NCBI GenBank assembly: GCA_020853705.1
Contig: JADYYK010000169.1
Span: forward strand, 1-58,999
DNA length: 58,999 bases
DNA from: Deltaproteobacteria bacterium
GTDB lineage: Bacteria > Myxococcota_A > Polyangia > Haliangiales > JADYYK01
Direction: 5' to 3'
Shown here: positions 1-7,362 of the stretch, piece by piece
Position numbering within the stretch: the first letter of the stretch is position 1
Layout: each line of letters starts with the position of its first letter
Notes under the pieces: generated by a model
What the model saw: the letters and a program-made list of their open reading frames with translations, nothing else
Databases searched by the model: none
What the model was told of the DNA's origin: nothing
Position numbers and translations under genes: made by a program

Positions 1-295
1 CCGCCCTGGCCAGATCCTGGCTCTGGCCGCCGGTGCCATTTTCGCTGTGGAGGCCCAGGTCGACACACTCCTTGCCAGTCTTGCCCGGGCACGGGTCGAC
101 CTCGGCCGCCGGCGGCGCGCTGGCGACTGGCGACGCCGACGCCGCGGGTGACCCGCTCGCGGTCGGAGTCGGGGTCGGCACCACGGTCGGCTGGCTGGCC
201 CCGGGCCCCGGCTTGCCCTTGTCGGCGCCGTCCTTCTTCGACTTGCCACACCCCACCGCCCCCACCACCAACAGCAGGATCAACGCAGAACGCAT
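1..295 (-). CDS. Lipoprotein of unknown function, 3' end outside the window
   Basis: The first 98 codons of a minus-strand gene are visible; the rest lies before position 1. The ATG at 295 follows a good ribosome binding site (AGGGAGA) in the 29-base gap after the transketolase stop. The product begins with a short hydrophobic stretch ending in the lipobox-like AVGC (residues 13-16), then KSKKD and a long linker rich in Pro, Thr, Ser and Ala, followed by a Cys-containing start of a folded part (DPCPGKTGKECVDLG). This is the usual design of myxobacterial surface lipoproteins. It is probably co-transcribed with transketolase. Function unknown. Confidence 0.7.
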   Translation of the reverse strand, partial: MRSALILLLVVGAVGCGKSKKDGADKGKPGPGASQPTVVPTPTPTASGSPAASASPVASAPPAAEVDPCPGKTGKECVDLGLHSENGTGGQSQDLARA

Positions 296-324
296 GAGGT
301 CTCCCTACGGCAGTGCGGGCGATT

Positions 325-2322
325 TCACCCCAGCCAGGTGCGGATGCGGCTGGCAATCTTCGGCGCGGTCAGGCCGTACTCCTCGGCCAGGCGCTTGGCC
401 GGCGCGCTGGCGCCGAAGCGATCGACGCCGATGGCCAGGCCGTCGGAGCCGATCCAGCGGTACCACAGGCCGGTGCTGCCGGCCTCGACGCTGACGCGGC
501 GGGCGCCCGCGGGCAGCACGCTGGCCTGGTAGGCGGCGTCCTGGCGCGCGAACACCTCGCAGCACGGCATCGACACCACGCGCACGCGGCGACCGTCCTT
601 GCCGAGCTCGCGCGCGGCGTCGATCGCGACCGCGACCTCGCTGCCGGTGGCGATGATCACCAGCTCGGGCGCGCCGCCGTCCTCGCGCAGGGTCACATAG
701 GCGCCGCGCGCGGCGTCGGCCACCGTGGGGCCGGCCGGCAGCGCGCCGACCTTCTGGCGCGACAGGATGAGCTCGGTGGGGCCGTTGCGCCGCGACGCCG
801 CCGACGCCCACGCCGCCGCGCACTCGAGCTGATCCGCCGGGCGCCAGACGTCGACGTGCGGGATCAGGCGCAGCGCGCTGGTGTGCTCCACGCTCTGGTG
901 GGTCGGGCCGTCCTCACCCAGGAAGATGGAGTCGTGGGTGAACACGTGCACCACCGGCAGCTCGCTCAGCGCGGCCAGGCGGATGGCCGGCCGCATGTAG
1001 TCGCTGAAGGTCAGGAAGGTCGCGGTGAAGGGCACGAACATGCCGTACAGCGCCATGCCGTTGGCCAGCGAGCCCATGGCGTGCTCGCGGATGCCGAAGC
1101 GCAGGTTCTTGCCGGCGAACGCCCCCGGCAGCACCTTGGGCGAGTCCTTGATCGGCGTCTTGGTCGAGCCGCCGAGGTCGGCGTCGCCTCCGACCAGCGA
1201 CGGCATCAGCGCGCACAGCTTCTGCTGGATGGTGCCCGCCAGCGAGCGCGTGGCGTCCATGTCCTTGGGCGCCGCGGCTGCCAGCTGCGCCGCCAGATCG
1301 GCCGGCGCCTCGCGCGCCGTCAAGGTGCGATAGGCCGCCGCGCGGCCGGCGTCGGCCGCCAGCCACCTGGCCTCGTGCTCGCGCCAGGCGGCGTGCTCGC
1401 GACCCAGCTCCTCGGCGCGCGCGGCCCACAGCGCGCGGACCTCGTCGGGCACGTGGAACGAGCGCTCGACCGGCCAGCCGGCCAGCTTCTTGGCGCCCTC
1501 GAGCTCGTCCTTGCCCAGCGGCTCGCCGTGCACCTTGTGGGTGTCATGCTTGTTCGGCGCGCCATTGCCGATGTGGGTCCTGGCGATGATCAGCACCGGC
1601 TTGTCGGTGACCGACAGCGCCCAGTCGAAGGCCGCCGCGATGGCCTCGTGATCGTGACCGTCGATGGTCTTGACGGCCCAGGCGCAGGCCTCGAAGCGCT
1701 TGCCGACGTCCTCGCTCATCGACTCCGACAGCTTGCCGTCGAGCGTGATGTCGTTGGCGTCATAGATGTACTTCAGGTTGCCCAGGCCCAGATGCCCGGC
1801 CAGCGAGGCCGCCTCGAAGGCCACGCCCTCCATCAGATCGCCGTCGCTGACGATGCCCCAGACCCGGTGATCGAGCAGGCCGGGCAGCCGCGCGTCGGCC
1901 ATCTTGGCGGCCAGCGCCATGCCGACACCGTTGGCGAAGCCCTGCCCCAGCGGGCCCGTGGTGACCTCGACCCCGGGGGTCAGGTGCACCTCGGGGTGAC
2001 CGGGCGTCTTCGAACCCCACTGGCGGAACGCCTCCAGCTCGGCCATCGGCAGGTCGTAGCCCGCCAGGTGCAGCAGCGAATACAGCAGCGCCGACCCGTG
2101 CCCCGGGCTGAGCAGGAAGCGATCACGATCGACCCAGTGCGGATCCTTGGGATCGTGGCGCAGGTAGCGCGACCACAGCACGAAGGCATAATCGGCGGCG
2201 CCCATCGGCAGCCCGGGATGGCCGCTGTTGGCCTTCTCGACCTGATCGACCGACAGGAACTTGATGGTGTTGACGGCGAGGCGAGCGAGGTCAGCGTTGG
2301 CGGCCGGGGCAGGCTTCAGCAT
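325..2322 (-). CDS. tkt: Transketolase
   Basis: A full-length (665 residues) thiamine-diphosphate enzyme of the non-oxidative pentose phosphate pathway, moving two-carbon ketol units between sugar phosphates in the cytoplasm. Visible signatures: the N-terminal NSGHPGLPMG (residues 32-41), GPLGQG (about 124-129), the ThDP/Mg motif SDGDLMEG with a conserved Asn near 159-190, the catalytic Glu in IREHAMG, and the phosphate/substrate loop GEDGPTHQ. The ATG at 2322 gives the normal length. It lies just upstream of the lipoprotein at 295 and tail-to-tail with nothing; the monooxygenase-like gene behind it (ends 2341) points the same way, so the two may be co-transcribed. Confidence 0.97.
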   Translation of the reverse strand: MLKPAPAANADLARLAVNTIKFLSVDQVEKANSGHPGLPMGAADYAFVLWSRYLRHDPKDPHWVDRDRFLLSPGHGSALLYSLLHLAGYDLPMAELEAFRQWGSKTPGHPEVHLTPGVEVTTGPLGQGFANGVGMALAAKMADARLPGLLDHRVWGIVSDGDLMEGVAFEAASLAGHLGLGNLKYIYDANDITLDGKLSESMSEDVGKRFEACAWAVKTIDGHDHEAIAAAFDWALSVTDKPVLIIARTHIGNGAPNKHDTHKVHGEPLGKDELEGAKKLAGWPVERSFHVPDEVRALWAARAEELGREHAAWREHEARWLAADAGRAAAYRTLTAREAPADLAAQLAAAAPKDMDATRSLAGTIQQKLCALMPSLVGGDADLGGSTKTPIKDSPKVLPGAFAGKNLRFGIREHAMGSLANGMALYGMFVPFTATFLTFSDYMRPAIRLAALSELPVVHVFTHDSIFLGEDGPTHQSVEHTSALRLIPHVDVWRPADQLECAAAWASAASRRNGPTELILSRQKVGALPAGPTVADAARGAYVTLREDGGAPELVIIATGSEVAVAIDAARELGKDGRRVRVVSMPCCEVFARQDAAYQASVLPAGARRVSVEAGSTGLWYRWIGSDGLAIGVDRFGASAPAKRLAEEYGLTAPKIASRIRTWLG

Positions 2323-2340
2323 GCCCCCGATCTATCACAT

Positions 2341-3090
2341 TCAGCGCCTGCGGCGGCGACGCGCGAGGATGACCGCGAAGCAGAGGCCGAGGACCAGCAC
2401 GGCGGCGCCCGAGCGGGTGTTGCCGGTCACGCTGAGCACGCAGAAGCTGGGGGCGTCGCCATCGGTGTCGGCCATCGGACCGATCCCACCACCCCCGTCA
2501 GGGCCCGGGGTCACCGGGGTGCCGGCGTCGTCCTCGGGGATGACCACGGTGCCGCCGTCGCCGGCCGCGGTGCCGGCGTCAGGCGTGGTCACGCCGCCGT
2601 CGAGCTGGGTGCCCGGCGCGACGATGCGAATGTCGGCGCACGAGTAGTACAGCGTCGGCGGCGTGTTCTCGGTCATGTACTGGATGAGCTGCAGCGAGCA
2701 CGGGTTGCACAGCGTGGTGGGCACCGTGATGTTGGCGCTGTAGTTGCGGGGGTTGAGGTCGCTGACCGCGCCCTGCAGGTCGGGGATGTTGTTGAGCAGG
2801 ATGTTGGCGTCATAGATCGCGACGGTGTCGGTGGCGTTGGGCGAGAACGCGATGCGGTAGCGCCCCGGGTGATCGACGGTCTCCTTGAAGTCGACCTTCA
2901 GGGTCGAGCCGGCGATCAGCGGGGTCGGGTTGCCGGTCGCCAGCACGCCTCCGCAGGGACCCGGCTCCTTCTTGGCGCCTGGGCTGCGCGGACGTGGCGA
3001 GACCAGCTCAGCGTGCCCCCATGCTTGCGAGGCCGAGAAGGCCAGCCCCACGAACGCGGCCGCCGCCACTACCCAGTTGGAACGAGTCAT
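2341..3090 (-). CDS. Secreted copper-monooxygenase-like protein (SCE4755-type), membrane-anchored
   Basis: A 249-residue exported protein. A signal peptide ends at about residue 25 (SASQAWG) so the mature protein would start with His26 (HAELVSPRPRS), the arrangement of lytic polysaccharide monooxygenases, whose N-terminal His and a second His form the copper 'histidine brace'; His74 in TVDHPGRYRIAF is the likely partner. A PCGG motif and later CNPC/C pairs suggest disulfides. An Asp/Gly/Thr-rich linker leads to a C-terminal hydrophobic helix and RRRRRR, an anchor or sorting signal. I chose ATG 3090 over longer frames because it starts the signal peptide. It resembles what NCBI calls the SCE4755 family polysaccharide-monooxygenase-like proteins; activity is not proven. 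Confidence 0.75.
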   Translation of the reverse strand: MTRSNWVVAAAAFVGLAFSASQAWGHAELVSPRPRSPGAKKEPGPCGGVLATGNPTPLIAGSTLKVDFKETVDHPGRYRIAFSPNATDTVAIYDANILLNNIPDLQGAVSDLNPRNYSANITVPTTLCNPCSLQLIQYMTENTPPTLYYSCADIRIVAPGTQLDGGVTTPDAGTAAGDGGTVVIPEDDAGTPVTPGPDGGGGIGPMADTDGDAPSFCVLSVTGNTRSGAAVLVLGLCFAVILARRRRRR

Positions 3091-3256
3091 GACCTGTGAA
3101 CAAAGCAGCCCTCGTGCCAGCCCAAACCCGCACGATTGAACGTGAGTTCGGATAGTTACACGAATCCTACAGGGGGCGGACACCCCAGTCTGCCTGGCAC
3201 CAGGTACCTGCAGCCCCGGCGACAAGACCCCACATGCCGCGGTAAGGTCCGCGCCG

Positions 3257-5965
3257 ATGACCGCGACCACCTGGAACCGTCTGGCCACTGGCGCCATCTT
3301 GCTGGCGACCGCCTGCGCCTGTCCCTATGCGCACGACACCGTGCCCAGGCAGACGCCGCTGCCCACCCCGAGCCCCGTGGCCTCCCCGCAGCCCAGCCCG
3401 AGTCCAACCTCCGAGCCCGAGCCCATGCCCAAGCCCGCCTTCGCCTACCCGCCCACCCGCGTGGGGACCGACGTCGACACCCTGCACGGCGTCAAGGTCG
3501 CCGACCCCTACCGCTGGCTCGAGGACGCCAAGGCGCCCGAGGTGGCCGGCTGGATGGCGGCCCAGGACGCCTTCACGCGCGCGCACCTCCGCGAGCTGCC
3601 AGGCCGGGACGCGCTGGCCGACCGCCTGCGCCAGCTCTACTACGTAGACTCCATCTCGGCGCCGCGGCACCGCAAGGGGCGCTTCTTCTACACCCGCACC
3701 CTGGCCACCAAGGAGAAGGCCATCGTGTACTGGAAGCAGGGTGAGAAGGGCGCCGAGAAGGTGCTGCTCGATCCCAACACGATGTCGGCCGATGGCTCGA
3801 CCTCGCTGGGCACCTGGGAGCCGACCGACGACGGCAAGCGCGTGGTCTATGCGCTGCGCAAGAACAACGCCGACGAGGCCACGCTGTACGTGCTCGACGT
3901 CGCCACCGGCAAGAACAGCGACATGGACGTGATCGAGGGCGCCAAGTACGCCGACCCGACCTGGACCCCGAAGGGCGACGGCTTCTACTACACCTACCTG
4001 CCCACCGACCCCAGCATCCCGACCGCCGAGCGTCCCGGCTTCGCCGAGGTGCGCTTCCACAAGCTGGGCACCGATCCCAAGCTGGATCCGGTGGTGCACG
4101 AGAAGACCGGCAACCCCGAGGCCTTCATCGGCGCGCAGCTGTCCAAGGACGGGCGCTGGCTCTTGACCTACGTGCAGCACGGCTGGAACGCCACCGACGT
4201 CTACCTGCGCGACCTCAAGTCGAAGGACACCGCCTGGAAGACCTTCGTCGAGGGCGTCAAGTCGCAGTTCATCGTGCTGCCCTGGAAGAGCTCCTTCTAC
4301 ATCGTGACCAACGACGGCGCGCCCAAGTGGCGCGTGTTCAAGACCGCCGCCGGCGTCGCCGACCGCGCGCAGTGGAAGGAGATCGTCCCCGAGTCCAAGG
4401 ACGACGTCATCGACAACGCCCAGATCATCGGCGAGCACCTGGTGCTGACCATGCTCAAGAACGCCACCAGCGAGCTGCGCGTGCTGACGCTGGACGGCAA
4501 GCTGGTGCGCAACGTGCCGCTGCCCGGGATCGGGTCGACCGGCGGCATGGCCGGCAACCCCGACGAGGATGACGCCTATTTCGGCTTCACCTCGTTCACC
4601 ACCCCGCAGCAGATCCACCGGACGTCGATCAAGACCGGCAAGACCTCGCTGTGGGCCGAGGTCAAGCTGCCCATCGACGCCTCGCCCTACGAGGTCGAGC
4701 AGGTCTTCTACCCGTCGAAGGATGGCACCCAGATCTCGATGTTCGTGGTGCACCGCAAGGACATGCCGAAGGACGGCTCGACGCCGTTCCTGCTCGCCGG
4801 CTACGGCGGCTTCAACGTCAGCATGACGCCGGGCTTCTCGTCGGGGCTGTATCCCTGGCTGGAGGCGGGCGGCGGCTATGCCATGCCCAACCTGCGCGGC
4901 GGCGGTGAGTATGGCGAGGACTGGCACAAGGCCGGGATGCTGGGCAACAAGCAGAACGTGTTCGACGACTTCGCGGCGGCCGGCGAGTGGCTGGTCGCCA
5001 ACCAGTACACCCGGTCGGATCGGCTGGCCATCCGCGGCGGCTCGAACGGCGGCCTGCTGGTGGGCGCGGCGCTGACCCAGCGGCCCGAGCTGTGGCGCGC
5101 GGCGATCTGCGCGGTGCCGCTGCTCGACATGGTGCGCTACCACAAGTTCGGCAGCGGCAAGACCTGGATCCCTGAGTATGGTTCTGCAGATGACGCGGCG
5201 GATTTTCAGTGGATCTACGCCTATTCTCCTTATCACCATGTCAAGCAGATGAGCTACCCGGCGGTGCTGTTCCTGGGCGCCGACAGCGATGACCGGGTCG
5301 ATCCGATGCACGCGCGCAAGATGGCGGCGCTGCTGCAGGCCAGGAACACCGGCCCGCACCCGATCCTGCTGCGCATCGAGCAGCACGCCGGCCACGGCGG
5401 CGCCGACATGGTCAAGCAGGCGGTCGAGCAGTCGGCCGACAGCTACGCCTTCCTGATGAAGGAGCTCGGGCTGACCCCGCCGGGCGCCACCAGCAGGGCC
5501 GCGGGCGACGACGGCGAGCTGATCGACACCGGCCGCATGGGCGGCGGCGGCACCGGCACCGACACCATCGGGATGGGCAAGGTCGGGACCGTGGGCGGCG
5601 GCCCGGGGATCGGCACCATGCGCGGCCGGGGCGCCGCTGTCCCGCAGGTGCGCATCGGGCAGCCGACCGCGAACGGCGATCTCGACAAGGCCATCATCCG
5701 CCGCTACGTCAAGCGCAACATCTCGAAGATCACCTACTGCTACGAGAAGCAGCTGGTCGTGCGGCCCAGCCTCGAGGGCACCGTGAACGTGCAGTTCTTC
5801 ATCAGCAACACCGGCGTGGTGGTCGACTCGCGCGCCAAGGGGGTGAGCGACGAGGTCTCGGCCTGCGTCGCCGCGGTCATCAAGGCCATCGCGTTTCCCA
5901 AGCCCAAGGGCGGCGGCGGCGTGCAGGTCAACTATCCGTTCAACTTCCGCCCCACCGGCGGCTGA
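3257..5965 (+). CDS. Prolyl oligopeptidase (S9A) fused to an AgmX/PglI C-terminal domain
   Basis: The 902-residue product starts with a signal peptide with possible lipobox cysteines (LATACAC) and a Pro/Ser linker, so it probably acts in the envelope. Residues from about 60 form a prolyl oligopeptidase (beta-propeller plus alpha/beta hydrolase) that cleaves peptides after proline. The triad is visible: Ser596 in GGSNGG, Asp in the DSDDRVD stretch (676-682), His713 in HAGHGG. After a Gly/Met-rich linker, residues about 808-902 (KRNISKITYCYEKQL ... FPKPKGGG...YPFNF) match the AgmX/PglI C-terminal, TonB-like domain of gliding-motility and adventurous-motility proteins. S9A enzymes usually end near 700 residues; the fusion is unusual. 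It diverges from the monooxygenase-like gene. Confidence 0.92.
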   Translation: MTATTWNRLATGAILLATACACPYAHDTVPRQTPLPTPSPVASPQPSPSPTSEPEPMPKPAFAYPPTRVGTDVDTLHGVKVADPYRWLEDAKAPEVAGWMAAQDAFTRAHLRELPGRDALADRLRQLYYVDSISAPRHRKGRFFYTRTLATKEKAIVYWKQGEKGAEKVLLDPNTMSADGSTSLGTWEPTDDGKRVVYALRKNNADEATLYVLDVATGKNSDMDVIEGAKYADPTWTPKGDGFYYTYLPTDPSIPTAERPGFAEVRFHKLGTDPKLDPVVHEKTGNPEAFIGAQLSKDGRWLLTYVQHGWNATDVYLRDLKSKDTAWKTFVEGVKSQFIVLPWKSSFYIVTNDGAPKWRVFKTAAGVADRAQWKEIVPESKDDVIDNAQIIGEHLVLTMLKNATSELRVLTLDGKLVRNVPLPGIGSTGGMAGNPDEDDAYFGFTSFTTPQQIHRTSIKTGKTSLWAEVKLPIDASPYEVEQVFYPSKDGTQISMFVVHRKDMPKDGSTPFLLAGYGGFNVSMTPGFSSGLYPWLEAGGGYAMPNLRGGGEYGEDWHKAGMLGNKQNVFDDFAAAGEWLVANQYTRSDRLAIRGGSNGGLLVGAALTQRPELWRAAICAVPLLDMVRYHKFGSGKTWIPEYGSADDAADFQWIYAYSPYHHVKQMSYPAVLFLGADSDDRVDPMHARKMAALLQARNTGPHPILLRIEQHAGHGGADMVKQAVEQSADSYAFLMKELGLTPPGATSRAAGDDGELIDTGRMGGGGTGTDTIGMGKVGTVGGGPGIGTMRGRGAAVPQVRIGQPTANGDLDKAIIRRYVKRNISKITYCYEKQLVVRPSLEGTVNVQFFISNTGVVVDSRAKGVSDEVSACVAAVIKAIAFPKPKGGGGVQVNYPFNFRPTGG

Positions 5966-5986
5966 GCCAGAGAGACAGGGGGAGTC

Positions 5987-6601
5987 ATGCGCGCAGTGAA
6001 GTGGAGGTCGGTCGCGGTCATGGCGGTCGTGCTGGGGCTCGGTTGTGGCAAGAAGAAGGACAAGGCGCCGCCGGTGCCCAGCCCGACGGCGGGCACGCCG
6101 ACCAGCTCCGGCGGCTCCCCGACGCCGAGCGCCAGCGCGTCCGCCTCGGCGACGCCGAGCGCCGCACCGGTCGATGCGTTCGCGATGGGCTCTTGCGAGT
6201 ACAAGATCGACGGCGCCGAGGGCAGCAAGGGCGGCGGCGGCATGAACAACGTCGGGTCGCTGCACTGGATGCCCGAGAACCAGCCCGGGCGGTCGCTGGG
6301 CAGCGCGCTCATCATCAACTGCGGCGCCAGCGGCAAGCAGCTCAACCTGTCGCCGACGGGGGACTCCACCGTGGCCGACGTCCCGATGAAGCCGGGCAAG
6401 TACGCCATCACCACCACCGGAAAGAAGGGCGACTTCACCGTGATCGGCCCTGGCTTCATGGGCGGTGCCGGCGAGCTCGACGTCACCGCCTGGGACACCA
6501 GCCACGTCGCCGGCACCTTCACGGTCGAGAGCGGCGGCAAGAAGTATGAGGGCAGCTTCGACCTGAAGTGCCCGACCCCGGGTAACGGCATCTGCAGCTG
6601 A
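5987..6601 (+). CDS. Lipoprotein of unknown function
   Basis: A 204-residue protein with a hydrophobic start ending in a lipobox (LGLGC, Cys at about 20), then KKKDK and a Pro/Ser/Ala linker to residue ~60. The folded part (MGSCEYKIDG ... ALIINCG ... LKCPTPGNGICS) has Cys residues that could form disulfides and reads as beta-strand rich (TVADVPMKPGKYAITT). A strong ribosome binding site (GGGGGAG) precedes the ATG 21 bases after the peptidase stop, so it is probably its operon partner. No family recognised. Confidence 0.7.
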   Translation: MRAVKWRSVAVMAVVLGLGCGKKKDKAPPVPSPTAGTPTSSGGSPTPSASASASATPSAAPVDAFAMGSCEYKIDGAEGSKGGGGMNNVGSLHWMPENQPGRSLGSALIINCGASGKQLNLSPTGDSTVADVPMKPGKYAITTTGKKGDFTVIGPGFMGGAGELDVTAWDTSHVAGTFTVESGGKKYEGSFDLKCPTPGNGICS

Positions 6602-6631
6602 CCGGGCGCCGCGCCCGCCGCGTCCCGCGGC

Positions 6632-7288
6632 TCAGCGCGCGGCGATGATCCAGAGCACTCCTGCCACCAGGGCCAGCACCGCCACGGCCACGATGAGCAG
6701 CCGGGGCACGCCTGGCGCGCCCGCGCCCGCAGCGTCGCCCGACTTCGCGTCGGCGTCCGCCCTGGCCTGGGCCTCGGCCTGCGCCTGCCGCTCGCGCGCG
6801 GCCTGCTGCACCAGGTGCTCGCGGCCCAGGCGATAGACCGCCTCCGTCACCGCCTCGAGGAAGCCCTCCAGCACGGCGTCGTCGGGCAGCCTGGCCAGCG
6901 CGAAGGTGAAGCTGGGAGACTCCAGGCCGGGGGGCGCGTCGGGCGAGTGGCGCAGCGGGAACTCGCAGCGACACGCGCCCAGCCGCTGCGCCCGGTGCTG
7001 CTTCAGCGAGTACTCGGCACGCGCCTGCACCCTGGGCAGGCCGTCGTCGAGCGGCAGCAGCGTGATGCCGGGGTGCGCGGCGGCGAGGCCGGGCAAGAGC
7101 GCGTCGAGCGGGCCGTCGAACGGCGCCAGGATGTCGCGAAAGCGCGCCGCGGCCTGGGCGTGGTAGCGCTGCTCGTAGGTCGGCGTGCCGGGGACGTGCC
7201 TGGGGTCGAGCGCGAAGTTCATCGACGGTGTCGACAGCGTCAGCTCGTAGTAGGTGCCGCGCTGCCGCTGGATCGTCGCGCCGCTCAC
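6632..7288 (-). CDS. Tail-anchored membrane protein of unknown function
   Basis: About 218 residues from a GTG at 7288; no ATG lies between the upstream stop (7363) and this codon in this frame. The body (SMNFALDPRHVPGTPTYE onward) is soluble; an Ala/Gln/Glu/Arg helical stretch (QQAARERQAQAEAQ) that may be coiled coil precedes a single C-terminal hydrophobic helix (LLIVAVAVLALVAGVLW) ending in AAR, so the protein is probably tail-anchored with its body in the cytoplasm. The start region is preceded by a GAGCAC/GAGCAA hexamer tract (7289-7358), so the exact start is uncertain. It follows the lipoprotein gene 7363-9432 on the same strand. No family recognised. Confidence 0.6.
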   Translation of the reverse strand: MSGATIQRQRGTYYELTLSTPSMNFALDPRHVPGTPTYEQRYHAQAAARFRDILAPFDGPLDALLPGLAAAHPGITLLPLDDGLPRVQARAEYSLKQHRAQRLGACRCEFPLRHSPDAPPGLESPSFTFALARLPDDAVLEGFLEAVTEAVYRLGREHLVQQAARERQAQAEAQARADADAKSGDAAGAGAPGVPRLLIVAVAVLALVAGVLWIIAAR

Positions 7289-7358
7289 GCTCGCCTCGTG
7301 CTCTTGCTCGTGCTCTTGCTCTTGCTCGTGCTCGTGCTCTTGCTCGTGCTCGTGTCCA
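7289..7358. repeat. Hexamer tract GAGCAC/GAGCAA between two genes
   Basis: On the minus strand the spacer between the stop at 7363 and the GTG at 7288 is an imperfect array of GAGCAC and GAGCAA units. Related hexamer tracts occur at 25,320-25,480 (inside a gene) and at 36,285-36,435. Here it occupies the place where the ribosome binding site would be. Confidence 0.8.
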
Positions 7359-7362
7359 GCGG

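Noticed and set aside
313..3099. Long plus-strand open frame opposite transketolase and the monooxygenase-like gene
   Set aside because: It is antisense to two clear genes, has Arg/Gly/Ala-rich low-complexity translation and no motifs; long shadow frames are expected at this G+C.
3167..6505. 1112-codon minus-strand open frame opposite the prolyl oligopeptidase
   Set aside because: Antisense shadow of a gene with an intact catalytic triad; translation is His/Arg/Ala/Gly repeats without domains.
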